DNA of 64,000 nucleotides from contig NZ_FQVN01000008.1 in NCBI RefSeq assembly GCF_900129375.1, positions 62,001-126,000 of the forward strand. Reading direction: 5' to 3'. A program made the position numbers and the translations under genes. The first letter of the stretch is position 1. Each line of letters opens with the position of its first letter. Under the pieces are notes generated by a model. It had not been told where the DNA came from, did not search any database, and saw only the letters and a list, made by a program, of their open reading frames with translations. Positions 54,746 through 63,600 of the stretch are shown here, in pieces. The stretch comes from Streptoalloteichus hindustanus. GTDB taxonomy: Bacteria > Actinomycetota > Actinomycetes > Mycobacteriales > Pseudonocardiaceae.

Positions 54746-55237
54746 GTGTCCAAGACCGGAACCGCCCGGTTACCGACGAGAGACGAGCTGTCGGCGTGGC
54801 GATCCTTCCTCCGCGCCCACGCTCGGATCACCCGTCGGCTCGAAGCCGAGCTCATCGCCGAACAGCGCCTGTCACTGGCCGCCTACGACGTGTTGGTCCA
54901 GCTCGCCGAGGCGCCGGAGAAGCGGATGCGCATGACGGAGCTGGCCGACGCCGTCCTGCTGTCCCGCTCCGGCGTGACCCGGCTGGTGGACAGACTCGAA
55001 CGGATCGGCCTGGTCTGCCGGGAACGGGCGGACGAGGACGGACGCGGTGTGGTGGCCGTGCTGACCAGGCGGGGGCTGGACCGGTTGCGCACCGCGTCCA
55101 ACACGCACCTGGCCGGCATCGTCCGGCACTTCGTCTCGGCCGTCGGTGACGAGGAGCTCGACCTGCTGAGCCGCACGTGCGCCCGCCTGGCCAACGGCGA
55201 CATCCCGGAGGTGCCGACGCGCCACGCGGACCCGTGA
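54746..55237 (+). CDS. MarR-family transcriptional regulator
   Basis: 163 aa. Winged helix RMRMTELADAVLLSRSGVTRLVDRLERIGLVCRERADEDGRGVVAVLTRRGLDRL; flanking helices form the dimer. GTG 54746 is chosen because TAACAT ends 7 nt before it; the frame is open for 16 codons upstream without similarity. Divergent from mrp. No obvious palindrome at its promoter; a distant target such as the palindrome near wrbA is possible but untested. Confidence 0.88.
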   Translation: MSKTGTARLPTRDELSAWRSFLRAHARITRRLEAELIAEQRLSLAAYDVLVQLAEAPEKRMRMTELADAVLLSRSGVTRLVDRLERIGLVCRERADEDGRGVVAVLTRRGLDRLRTASNTHLAGIVRHFVSAVGDEELDLLSRTCARLANGDIPEVPTRHADP

Positions 55238-55337
55238 GCCGCGCGCCGAGCCCGCGCCCGGACGGCCCAGCCCGGACGGTCCGGACGACGGGGTCCCGAC
55301 GGCGGGACGCGGGAGCGGCGCGTGCGAGAGTGGGGGT

Positions 55338-55754
55338 GTGAGTGAACCCCGGGTGATCAGGACCGTGGGCCTGCTGCACGTGGTGGGCCGGCGGCTGCTG
55401 GTGGTGCGACCCCGGGGCAAGGGGGCGTTCTACCTGCCCGGCGGCAAGCTGGAGCCGGGCGAGGCGGAGCCGGACGCGTTGCGGCGCGAGGTGCGCGAGG
55501 AGCTGGGCGTCGAGCTGGCGCCGGACTCGGTGCGGCCGGCGCGGCGCTACCTCGGCCCGGCCTACGGCGAGGGCGACGGGGTGCTGGTCGACCTGTCCTG
55601 CTACACCGCCGAGGTGGTGGGTGAACCCCACCCGTCGGCGGAGGTCGCCGAGCTGGCGCTGGTGACCGAGGACGAGTACCTGGCGCACCCGGAGACCGCT
55701 CCGGTGATCGTCGAGCTGCTGCGCGACCTCCGCGGCGCCGGACAGGTCGCCTGA
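55338..55754 (+). CDS. NUDIX hydrolase
   Basis: 138 aa with an intact Nudix box: GGKLEPGEAEPDALRREVREELGVEL (G-x5-E-x7-REVxEExGx). Predicted to hydrolyse nucleoside diphosphates linked to another moiety. GTG 55338. Substrate unknown; the short form is typical of MutT-like house-cleaning enzymes. Stands alone. Confidence 0.9.
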   Translation: MSEPRVIRTVGLLHVVGRRLLVVRPRGKGAFYLPGGKLEPGEAEPDALRREVREELGVELAPDSVRPARRYLGPAYGEGDGVLVDLSCYTAEVVGEPHPSAEVAELALVTEDEYLAHPETAPVIVELLRDLRGAGQVA

Positions 55755-55851
55755 GGGCTCGCCCAGCGGGCCGTCCAGCGGGCCACCCGGCCGCGTTCCG
55801 GTGCGGCCGCTCCCGCCCCTGCTCGCCGCCGCCCCCGCTCTCAACTCCCGT

Positions 55852-56367
55852 TCACTGCTCGCGCTCGTTGGGCCGTCGGCGCTCGTCGTCGAGCACTCCG
55901 GCCCTGACCAGGTCCGCGCGCAGCCGGTCCAGCTCGCCCCGCAAGTAGTCCCGGGTGACCCCCTCGCCCACGGCCAGGCGCACCGCCGCCAGCTCGCGGG
56001 CCAGGAACTCGGTGTCGGCCTTGGTCCGCTCGGCGCGCATCCGGTCCTCCTCCAACGAGACGCGGTCGCGGTCGTCCTGCCGGTTCTGCGCGAGCAGGAT
56101 CAGCGGGGCGGCGTAGGCGGCCTGGGTGGAGAAAGCCAGGTTGAGCAGGATGAACGGGTAGGGGTCCCAGGCCAGCGCGGCCGCGGTGAGGTTGACCGCG
56201 ATCCACACGATGACGATCACGGTCTGCCAGAACAGGAACGTCCCGGTGCCCAGGAAGCGGGCGATGCGCTCGGAGAACCGGCCGAACGCCTCCGGGTCGA
56301 TGTCGATGGTCATCCGGCGGGGCAGCCGGGGCTGGTCCAGGCGGCGGCGGGTGAGCAGCTCGGGCAT
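55852..56367 (-). CDS. DUF1003 membrane protein
   Basis: 171 aa. RIARFLGTGTFLFWQTVIVIVWIAVNL and DPYPFILLNLAFSTQAAYAAPLILLAQNRQDDRDR form the DUF1003 core of two helices with the typical QNRQ motif. GGAGGT is 5 nt before ATG 56367. It follows the MgtE-N/CBS gene on the same strand by 62 bp, as Rv1231c/Rv1232c do in M. tuberculosis. Function unknown; the neighbour suggests magnesium homeostasis. Confidence 0.9.
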   Translation of the reverse strand: MPELLTRRRLDQPRLPRRMTIDIDPEAFGRFSERIARFLGTGTFLFWQTVIVIVWIAVNLTAAALAWDPYPFILLNLAFSTQAAYAAPLILLAQNRQDDRDRVSLEEDRMRAERTKADTEFLARELAAVRLAVGEGVTRDYLRGELDRLRADLVRAGVLDDERRRPNEREQ

Positions 56368-56429
56368 CGGTGACCTCCGGTGGTCGCCGGCCGGTCCGGT
56401 CCGGCCGGTCGCGTCCGTGGGGGCGGTGG

Positions 56430-57707
56430 CTATCCGGGCTGGTCCAGCTCCTCGGTCTCCGGCAGGCCGGTCTCCCGCCAGCCCTCGGGCAGCAGGTGGT
56501 CGAGCACGTCGTCCACGGTCACCGCGCCCAGCAGGTGCTCCTGGTCGTCGACGACCGGCGCGCACACCAGGTTGTAGGCGGCGAAGTAGCGGGTGACCTC
56601 GCCCAGGGACGCGGTCGGCGGCAGCCGCGCGAGGTCGGCGTCCACCGCCCCGGCGACCAGGTGGGACGGCGGCTCGCGCAGCAGCTGCTGGATGTGCACG
56701 CAGCCGAGGTAGCGGCCGGTCGGGGTGGCCGACGGCGGCCGGCAGACGAAGACCATGCTCGCCGAGGCCGGCGTCAGGTCGGGGTTGCGGACCAGCGCCA
56801 GCGCCTCGGCGATGGTGGCGTCCGGGGTCAGCACCACCGGCTCCGGCGTCATCAGGCCGCCGGCGGTGTCGTAGGAGTAGGCGAGCAGCCGGCGCACCGG
56901 CGCGGACTCCTCGGGCTCCATCAGCTCCAGCAGCCGGTTCTTGTGGCGCTCCGACAGCTCGCCGAGCACGTCCGCCGCGTCGTCGGGGTTCATCGCCTCC
57001 AGCACGTCGGCGGCCCGGTCCTCGCCGAGGTAGGTGAGGAGGTCCTTCTGGTCGTCCTCGGGCAGCTCCTCGATCACGTCGGCGAGCCGCTCGTCGTCCA
57101 GCGCGTCGACCACCTCGTACCGGCGTTTGGGCGGCAGCTCGTGCAACGCGCTGGCGACGTCGACCGCGCGCATGGTGTCGAAGACGGCGAGCAGCTGCTG
57201 GGCGCCCTGGGGCTGGCCGGTGATCTCGGCGAGGCCGAGGCCGGAGACCTCGTCCCACGGCAGGACCTGCACCGGGCCCCGCCGGGTCAGCCGGCCGGTG
57301 CGCTCCCGCACGGCGAGCCGGGCGATCAGCCAGTCCCTGGTGCGGGTCTGCTCCATCGCCGCGTCGACCACGACCAGCTCCGCGTCGGTGGACCGCTGGC
57401 GCACCCGGGCGTCGAGCATCTCGCCGAGCACCAGCAGCTCGTTGGGGCGCTGGTGGAACCGCCGGAGGTTGACCGAGCCGGTCGCCAGGGTGATCGCGTT
57501 CGGCTCGATCGCGTTGACCCGCAGCATCGGGACGAAGATCCGGCGGCGGGTCACCAGCTCGACGACCAGGCCGAGCACGCGGGGGGCCTGCCGGGCGATC
57601 CGCAGCCCGGCGACCAGGTCGCGGACCTTGCCGATCGACTCGCCGTCGGGGCCGAACACCCCGAGCCCGGCGAGCTGCGCGGCGTAGACCCGGGTCGCAC
57701 CTCCCAC
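56430..57707 (-). CDS. MgtE N-domain/CBS protein with PRC-barrel, no membrane part
   Basis: 425 aa. The N-terminal PRC-barrel-like beta domain (VYAAQLAGLGVFGPDGESIGKVRDLV) precedes an MgtE intracellular N-domain (LADVIEELPEDDQKDLLTYLGEDRAADVLEAMNPDDAADVLGEL) and two CBS motifs (MTPEPVVLTPDATIAEALALVR; FAAYNLVCAPVVDDQEHLLGAVTVDDVL). There is no transporter helix bundle, so it may sense Mg2+ or nucleotides. GTG 57707 has TAGCCT 6 nt upstream. Operon with the DUF1003 gene. Confidence 0.88.
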   Translation of the reverse strand: MGGATRVYAAQLAGLGVFGPDGESIGKVRDLVAGLRIARQAPRVLGLVVELVTRRRIFVPMLRVNAIEPNAITLATGSVNLRRFHQRPNELLVLGEMLDARVRQRSTDAELVVVDAAMEQTRTRDWLIARLAVRERTGRLTRRGPVQVLPWDEVSGLGLAEITGQPQGAQQLLAVFDTMRAVDVASALHELPPKRRYEVVDALDDERLADVIEELPEDDQKDLLTYLGEDRAADVLEAMNPDDAADVLGELSERHKNRLLELMEPEESAPVRRLLAYSYDTAGGLMTPEPVVLTPDATIAEALALVRNPDLTPASASMVFVCRPPSATPTGRYLGCVHIQQLLREPPSHLVAGAVDADLARLPPTASLGEVTRYFAAYNLVCAPVVDDQEHLLGAVTVDDVLDHLLPEGWRETGLPETEELDQPG

Positions 57708-57751
57708 TCGATCAGGCTAACGGCGCGTGGTCGGCCCCGCCGGTCAGCGCG

Positions 57752-58195
57752 TCAGTCGCTCTCCAGGCGGGCGCGCAGGGCGCGGAGCGCGGCGAGCGCC
57801 GTGGCCAGGTCGTCGGGGGGAACGGCGGCGGCCAGCTCGTCGGCCCATGCGGCCTGGGGGGCGGCGAGCGCGCGCAGCGCCCGCGCGCCCTTCTCCGTCA
57901 TGTGGACCAGTGGCGCGCGCCGGTCCTTCGGGTTGGGCCGGGTGGTCACGAGCTCGTCGTCGCGCAGGCGGTCGACGGTCTGCTGGACGCTCTGCCGGCG
58001 CAGCCCGCGCAGCCGGGCGATCTGGGCGACGGTGGCCGGGCCGTGGTTGAGCACCCCGAGGACCTGCCAGCGGGCGCTGGTCAGGCCGTGCGGCGCGGTC
58101 ATGGTGTCGCCGGCCCTCAGAAACAGGCCGTTGAGGGTGAACACCTCCTCGACGAGCTCGGTGACGGCGTCTCCTCCGGTGGTTCGGCTGGCCAT
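57752..58195 (-). CDS. MarR-family regulator, divergent from a DUF1579-like gene
   Basis: 147 aa. TVAQIARLRGLRRQSVQQTVDRLRDDELVTTRPNPKDRRAPLVHMTEKG is the winged helix. A 22-bp palindrome stands 16-37 nt upstream of its start and in front of the divergent gene. The design (regulator, shared operator, small target gene) is that of a one-gene MarR switch. No clear ribosome site precedes the ATG. Confidence 0.88.
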   Translation of the reverse strand: MASRTTGGDAVTELVEEVFTLNGLFLRAGDTMTAPHGLTSARWQVLGVLNHGPATVAQIARLRGLRRQSVQQTVDRLRDDELVTTRPNPKDRRAPLVHMTEKGARALRALAAPQAAWADELAAAVPPDDLATALAALRALRARLESD

Positions 58196-58210
58196 GGTGC
58201 TACCGTCGTA

Positions 58211-58232
58211 GATTGACAGGAGCCTGTCAATC
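58211..58232. promoter_or_regulatory. MarR-type palindromic operator
   Basis: GATTGACAGG-AG-CCTGTCAATC, perfect 10-bp arms with a 2-bp centre, between the divergent MarR and DUF1579-like genes. TTGACA, a consensus -35, occurs within both arms and on both strands, so bound repressor should block both promoters. Confidence 0.75.
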
Positions 58233-58244
58233 GGGAGGGTGAGG

Positions 58245-58709
58245 ATGGGCGAGGTCCGGCCGGGTCCGGCGCACGAGCGGCTCGGCGTTCTGGTGGGGGA
58301 GTGGGTCGGCGAGGAGGAGTTCGCGGCGACGCCGTGGGCGCCGGCGGGGACGGCCCGGTCGCGGCACAGCCTGCGGTCGGGGGTGGGCGGGCTCGCCGTG
58401 GTCCACGACTACGAGCAGGCGCGCGGCGGGGGCGACCCGTTCCTCGGGCACGGGTTCTTCACGGTGGACCCGGGGACCGGCGAGGTCGTCTGGTTCTTCT
58501 TGGACAGCACCGGTTTTCCGCCGGACACGCCGCTGCGGGGCGACTGGGACGGCGAGGGTGTGCTGCGGCTGGCGAAGACGACGCCGAGGGGGCAGGCGCG
58601 GCACGTGTTCCGGTTCCACGGCGACGCGTTCGAGCACGAGATCGACGTCCGGCTGGGGGACGCCGCGGCGTTCTCGCCGTTCGCGCGGGGGCGGTTCCAC
58701 CGCGTCTGA
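58245..58709 (+). CDS. DUF1579-like small beta-barrel protein
   Basis: 154 aa. HERLGVLVGEWVGEEEF, VHDYEQARGGGDPFLGHGFFTVDPGTGEVVWFFLDSTG and RHVFRFHGDAFEHEIDVRL form a lipocalin-like or THAP4/nitrobindin-like barrel. ATG 58245 with GGGAGG 6 nt upstream. Probably the target of the divergent MarR regulator. Ligand unknown. Confidence 0.75.
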   Translation: MGEVRPGPAHERLGVLVGEWVGEEEFAATPWAPAGTARSRHSLRSGVGGLAVVHDYEQARGGGDPFLGHGFFTVDPGTGEVVWFFLDSTGFPPDTPLRGDWDGEGVLRLAKTTPRGQARHVFRFHGDAFEHEIDVRLGDAAAFSPFARGRFHRV

Positions 58710-58864
58710 CGCGTGGGGCCGCCGGCGGGTCGGCCCACCGCGCGCTGGGGGTGCGCGGTGGGCCGATCTCTCGTTGTGGCGAGGTTCTTGTCCTGGCTTC
58801 AGGTCAAGACCTTGGCTGTGGTCCTGCCTTTTCGGGTGGTTCTTTCACTCAGGGGTGGAGCGGG

Positions 58865-58974
58865 TTGTCCACAGGGCGGCGAGTTGTCCACAGAGGACGG
58901 TGCGGTGCTGGTCGCGCCGTGTGCCGGCCGGATAGGCTGGAGCGGGGCTCGCCCCCCGGGACGGGTGGGGGCTG
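58865..58974 (+). repeat. dispersed repeat, copy C
   Basis: In a 343-bp gap without genes. Two TTGTCCACAG boxes (58865-58874 and 58884-58893, 19 bp apart) precede the core (58931-58974), which begins GATAGGCTGGAGCGGGGCTC and ends GACGGGTGGGGGCTG. Same order and strand relation as copies A and B. Confidence 0.7.
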
Positions 58975-59052
58975 ACCTCGGGGAGGGCGGGCCTGGAACG
59001 GCAGCCGGACAGGGCGGCCCGGGCAGATCGGGCGCGGTCGGGGCGCGGGCGC

Positions 59053-59388
59053 TCAGGCCGGGTCGAGGCGGTAGACCGACTCCCAGCGCGGCGGGGCGTT
59101 CAGGCGCGCGGAGGCCAGCGCGGCCGTGGTCTCCTCGTCCGGCTCGACCAGGTGCGCCAGCGCCGTCAGGTCCACCAGGTGCGAGTGCGTGCTCGGCGAC
59201 CGCAACGTCACCCGGCAGGACACCCCGTCCGCCAGGCCGGGCACCTCCTGCTCCTCCGGCCCGACCGCGACCCAGAGCGCGCCGCCGCGCCAGACCGTCC
59301 AGACCAGTCGGGGCGGGTGGTTGGCCGCCGCCACCCACACGGCCCCGGCCTTGCGCAGCGCGGCGTCGAGCACTCGAGTCGTCTCCAC
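59053..59388 (-). CDS. hypothetical protein
   Basis: 111 aa. GTG 59388, with GATTCT 6 nt upstream as a possible leaderless -10. AVWVAAANHPPRLVWTVWRGGALWVAVG and CRVTLRSPSTHSHLVDLTALAHLVEPDEETTAAL suggest a small beta-sandwich or pyridoxamine-oxidase-like barrel. No family recognised with confidence. Divergent from the CitE-like gene. Confidence 0.6.
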   Translation of the reverse strand: METTRVLDAALRKAGAVWVAAANHPPRLVWTVWRGGALWVAVGPEEQEVPGLADGVSCRVTLRSPSTHSHLVDLTALAHLVEPDEETTAALASARLNAPPRWESVYRLDPA

Positions 59389-59553
59389 CGGTCCAGAATC
59401 GCACGGTCTGTGAAAGTCGCCTCAGCGCGTGGCGGGTGCGCCCCGGGCGTGCCAGCATTCGCCGCACATCGAGTTACTCGTCGGTACGGCGTCCCACCCG
59501 GCATCGTCGTCGCGCCGGGCTCCTGCCGTCACCCGGACAGGGAGGTCCCGAAC

Positions 59554-60513
59554 GTGGTTGACCGCCAGCGCCCCCGCCGCTCCTGCCTCGCGGTCCCCGG
59601 CTCCAGCCCGAAGATGCTCGACAAGGCCCGCGGCCTGGCCGCGGACCAGGTCTTCCTCGACCTGGAGGACGCCTGCGCCCCGCTGGCCAAGCCGGAGGCC
59701 CGCAAGAACATCGTGGCGGTCCTCAACGAGGGCGGCTGGGGTGGGAAGACCCGCGTGGTCCGGGTCAACGACTGGACCACCGAGTGGACCTACCGCGACG
59801 TGGTCGAGGTCGTCGAGGGCGCGGGCGCGAACCTGGACTGCCTCATGCTGCCCAAGGTGCAGACCGCCGAGCAGGTGCACGCCCTGGACATGCTGCTCAC
59901 CCAGGTCGAGAAGACCATGGGCCTGGAGGTCGGCCGGATCGGCATCGAGGCGCAGATCGAGAACGCCAGGGGCCTGGTCAACGTCGACGCGATCGCCGCG
60001 GCCTCGCCCAGGATCGAGACGATCATCTTCGGCCCGGCCGACTTCATGGCGTCCATCAACATGAAGTCGCTGGTCGTCGGCGAGCAGCCGCCCGGCTACG
60101 ACGTGGGCGACGCCTACCACTACATCCTCATGCGCATCCTGATGGCCGCGCGGGCGCACGACGTGCAGGCCATCGACGGCCCCTACCTCCAGATCCGCGA
60201 CGTCGACGGCTTCCGCCGGGTCGCCGGCCGCTCCGCCGCGCTGGGCTTCGACGGCAAGTGGTGCCTGCACCCCGGCCAGATCGAGGTCTGCAACGAGGTG
60301 TTCAGCCCGCGCCAGGAGGACTACGACCACGCCGAGAACATCCTCGACGCCTACGACTGGTTCACCTCCGAGGCGGGGGGCAAGCGAGGCGCGGCCATGC
60401 TGGGCGACGAGATGATCGACGAGGCGTCCCGGAAGATGGCCCTGGTGATCAGCGGCAAGGGCCGCGCGGCCGGCATGACCCGCACCGACCGCTGGACGCC
60501 GCCGGAGGACTGA
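59554..60513 (+). CDS. CitE-like/HpcH-HpaI aldolase (probable malyl-CoA or related CoA lyase)
   Basis: 319-aa TIM-barrel lyase. CLAVPGSSPKMLDKARGLAADQVFLDLEDACAP and MLPKVQTAEQVHALDMLL, with IGIEAQIENARGLVNVDAIAAASPRIETIIFGPADF, carry the metal-binding Glu/Asp and CoA contacts; GKWCLHPGQIEVCNEVFSP is the C-terminal lid. GTG 59554 with GGGAGGT 6 nt upstream. L-malyl-CoA/beta-methylmalyl-CoA lyase is the likely class, but citramalyl-CoA lyase is possible. No CoA ligase neighbour. Confidence 0.85.
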   Translation: MVDRQRPRRSCLAVPGSSPKMLDKARGLAADQVFLDLEDACAPLAKPEARKNIVAVLNEGGWGGKTRVVRVNDWTTEWTYRDVVEVVEGAGANLDCLMLPKVQTAEQVHALDMLLTQVEKTMGLEVGRIGIEAQIENARGLVNVDAIAAASPRIETIIFGPADFMASINMKSLVVGEQPPGYDVGDAYHYILMRILMAARAHDVQAIDGPYLQIRDVDGFRRVAGRSAALGFDGKWCLHPGQIEVCNEVFSPRQEDYDHAENILDAYDWFTSEAGGKRGAAMLGDEMIDEASRKMALVISGKGRAAGMTRTDRWTPPED

Positions 60514-60533
60514 TCCCGATCACGTCGACGCCG

Positions 60534-60567
60534 GGCGGGCCTCCGTGTTGATCACGGGAGGCCCGCC
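60534..60567 (+). terminator. terminator of the CitE-like gene
   Basis: GGCGGGCCTCC / GGAGGCCCGCC, 11-bp stem extended by GTG/CAC with one bulge, loop TTGAT, followed by TTGCG. Confidence 0.8.
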
Positions 60568-60684
60568 TTGCGTGGGGCGGGAGTTCGCCTTCCGTTTCCA
60601 CTCCAGCGAGTGATGACTGCTCCAGGTGGGTGAAACCTCGGCGCGGTCGGCCTTCACGCGCGCGGGTGGGTCCACTGTGAGGAC

Positions 60685-63600
60685 GTGGACCCCCTCCGCC
60701 CAGCTCCCGGCTACGCGGGTTGGAACCGGCAGGAACTCCGCCTCGCCCTCGCCATGCGGGGCGGGGTCAGCCTCGCGGTGTGGATCGGCGGCGCGGTCGC
60801 CGAGGTCGACCGGCTGCGGTCGACGACGAACCAGGACCCCGACCACCCCTGGGCGGCGTTGGCCCGGTTGGCCGGCTACGACTCGGTGAGCGTCGACGTC
60901 CTCACCGGAGCGTCCGCCGGCGGCCTCAACGGCACCCTGCTCGCGGCCAGCCTCGTCTACGGGTTCCCGTTCACCGACACCAGGGACGTGTGGGTGCGCC
61001 TGGCCGACCTGGAGGCCATGTGCCGCCCGGTGCCGGGCCTGGTCTCGCTGCGGCCGTTCCGGCTGCTGCCCCGCCCGCAGTCGGTCCTGGAGGGCGACGA
61101 CTACTTCCAGGCCCAGCTCGCCAGGGAGCTGGGCCGGCTGACCGCCGGCGGGCCGCGCCGCCCGTCCGCCGACCGGCTGGACCTGCTGCTCACCGCGACG
61201 CTCATGGACGCGGTGCCGGTGCTCTGCCGGGACGACCGACTCGGCGCGATCCACGAGTGGCGGCGCACGGCCTGGTTCCGCTTCCGGCACCGGGGCGCGC
61301 CCGGCGACCCGCTGTCGCACTTCGCGTCCTTGGCCGACGCCGGCCCCACCCTCCGCCGGCTCGCGCTGGCCGGGCGGTCGACGTCGTCGTTCCCGATGGC
61401 GTTCGAGCCGGCCACGGTCTTCTCCCGGCCCGACCCGCCCGACGGCAACCCGGACATGCGGGGCGTGTTCTCCGAGACCGCGCCCTCGGGCGGCTCCCCG
61501 TTCGGCGTGATCGACGGCGGGGTGCTGGACAACATCCCGGTGAGCGCCGCCGTCCGGGCGGTGGCCGCCGCGCCCGCCGACGGCCCGACCGAGCGGTGGT
61601 TGCTCTACCTCAACCCCGACCCCAGCGTGGGGGAGACCGGCGGCACGCCGGCCACCCCGCTGACGATCTCGGCCCTGCCCACCGCCCTGCGCGCGGTGAC
61701 CACCCGGTTCACGCAGGAGTCGCTGCTCGCCGACATCACGGAGCTGGAGGCGCACAACCGCGAGGTGCGCTGGTTCGAGCTGCGGGCGGAGGCGATCTAC
61801 GCGCCGCTGGCCGCCGCCGGGCCGGCCGACCGCCCCGCCCGGCTGGCGGAGCTGGCCGCCCAGGTGCGGCCGGAGCACGCGCGGGTGCTGGCCGGCACCG
61901 TCGCGGAGAAGGTGTTCCGCGCGCTCACCGAGCCCCGCGTCCGGCAGCACGGGCTGCTGGGCGATCCCCCGCCCGGGGACGTGCTGGCCGGCTGGGCGCC
62001 GCACGTCCGCGCGATGCTGGCCGGTCGGCTCGACGAGCACCTGGTCCGGCACGCCGGGCAGCACCCCGAGCGGACCTTCGACGACCTGAGCGCGCTGGAC
62101 GCCGCCGTCGAGCTGTGCGTGCGCTGGGCCAGGGAGCTGGAGCGCTGGGTGCGCGCCCCGGCCCTGGCGAAGGTGGGGGCCGTGAAGGCCGACCTCTACC
62201 GGGTCCGGCAGGTGCTCTCGGTGTTGGAGGAGAACGTCGAGCACCACTGGCTGGAGAGCGCGATCTCCCGACCGGTCACCGATCCCGCCCGGTTGTCGGA
62301 GTGGATCGACGGCGCGGCGCGCGAAGCCGAACGCCGTCAGCACGCGCTCGCCGCGTCGGTGGGTGCGGCGCTGGACGCCGTTCTGGTCGGTGGTGGCGAG
62401 GACTTCCAGCGTCGGCTGGTCGCGTTGGCTGACGCCCTGAGCGCCGAGTCGGAAGAACTGTCCACAGTGGACGAAAGTGGCGGGGTCGACGCGGTCGCGG
62501 TGGTGCGGGAAGCGGTGCACCGCCTCGTCGACCGGCTGGCGGACGCCGCGCCCCCGCGCCGCGCGACCGAGCCGGTCATCGCGCGCCAGATCGACCCCGG
62601 CTCCCGGCCGGAACTGGTCGGCCACGTGATGTTGGAGGAGGCCGAGCCGGCGCGCCGGCCGGAGGTGTTGGCGGGACTGGTGGTCCTCACCGTCCCCCTG
62701 CGGATCGGCGAGGTGTCCAACGGCCGCATCGCGTTCCTGCGGGTCGCCAGCGACGCGGAGACGTCGCTGCCCTTCCGCGCGCTGCGGGGCGATGCCGACC
62801 GGCTCACCCCCGAGGAGAAGCTGTGCGGCGTCGACATGGGCAACTTCGCCGCCTTCTGCTCGGGCGCCTGGCGGGCCAACGACTGGATGTGGGGCCGGCT
62901 CGACGCCGTCACGAGCCTGGTCGCGCTGCTCACCGACCCCGACCGGCTGCGCAGGTTCCACAGTGGACGCGACGTGGACGACCTGCTCTCCGAGATCGCC
63001 ACGATCGCCACCAGTCCCCCCACGCCCGGCGAGCTGGGCGCCGTCGCCGTCAGCCGGGACGACGCGGACGAGTGGCGGCAGTTCCTCACGGAGCGGTGGG
63101 ACGAGCGCGTCGACGCGGTGCGCGCGGAGCTGGTCAACCTCCTCGCGGAGACCGGGCCCGCGCAACCGCCGGCGTTCCCGCTGACCGCGCTGCGCGCCGC
63201 GCTCGTCGAACGCCTGCACTGGGGCATCGCAGCCGTGGAGATCCCGTTCGTGCGGGAGCTGGTGTGCCGCACGGGCGACGACTCCGACCCGCCGCCGCAA
63301 CCGGTCCCGCCCGCTCCGGGCCGGCTCGTCGAGGACGTGGCGCGCTACGACGTCGGCCGGCAGAAGGTGCGTGACCTGGGGGAGACCCGGGTCACGCGGA
63401 TGGCCATGCGGCTGGGCATGGTGGCCTACCGCTCGCTGCGGCCGAGGAGCTCGCGGCCGGCCGCGCTCGGGATTCGCGCCACCATGACGGCGCTGCGGCC
63501 GTTGTGGCTGATGCTCCTGTTCGCGGTGGCCGCGCCGGAACGACTCCTGTTCACGCTGGGCCTGTCGGTCGGGACGTGGCTGTGCGCCCAGTGGTCCAGT

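Noticed and set aside
58860-58975. TTGTCCACAG pairs as a replication origin
   Set aside because: Only one or two boxes per copy, no AT-rich unwinding region and no dnaA/dnaN/gyr neighbours.
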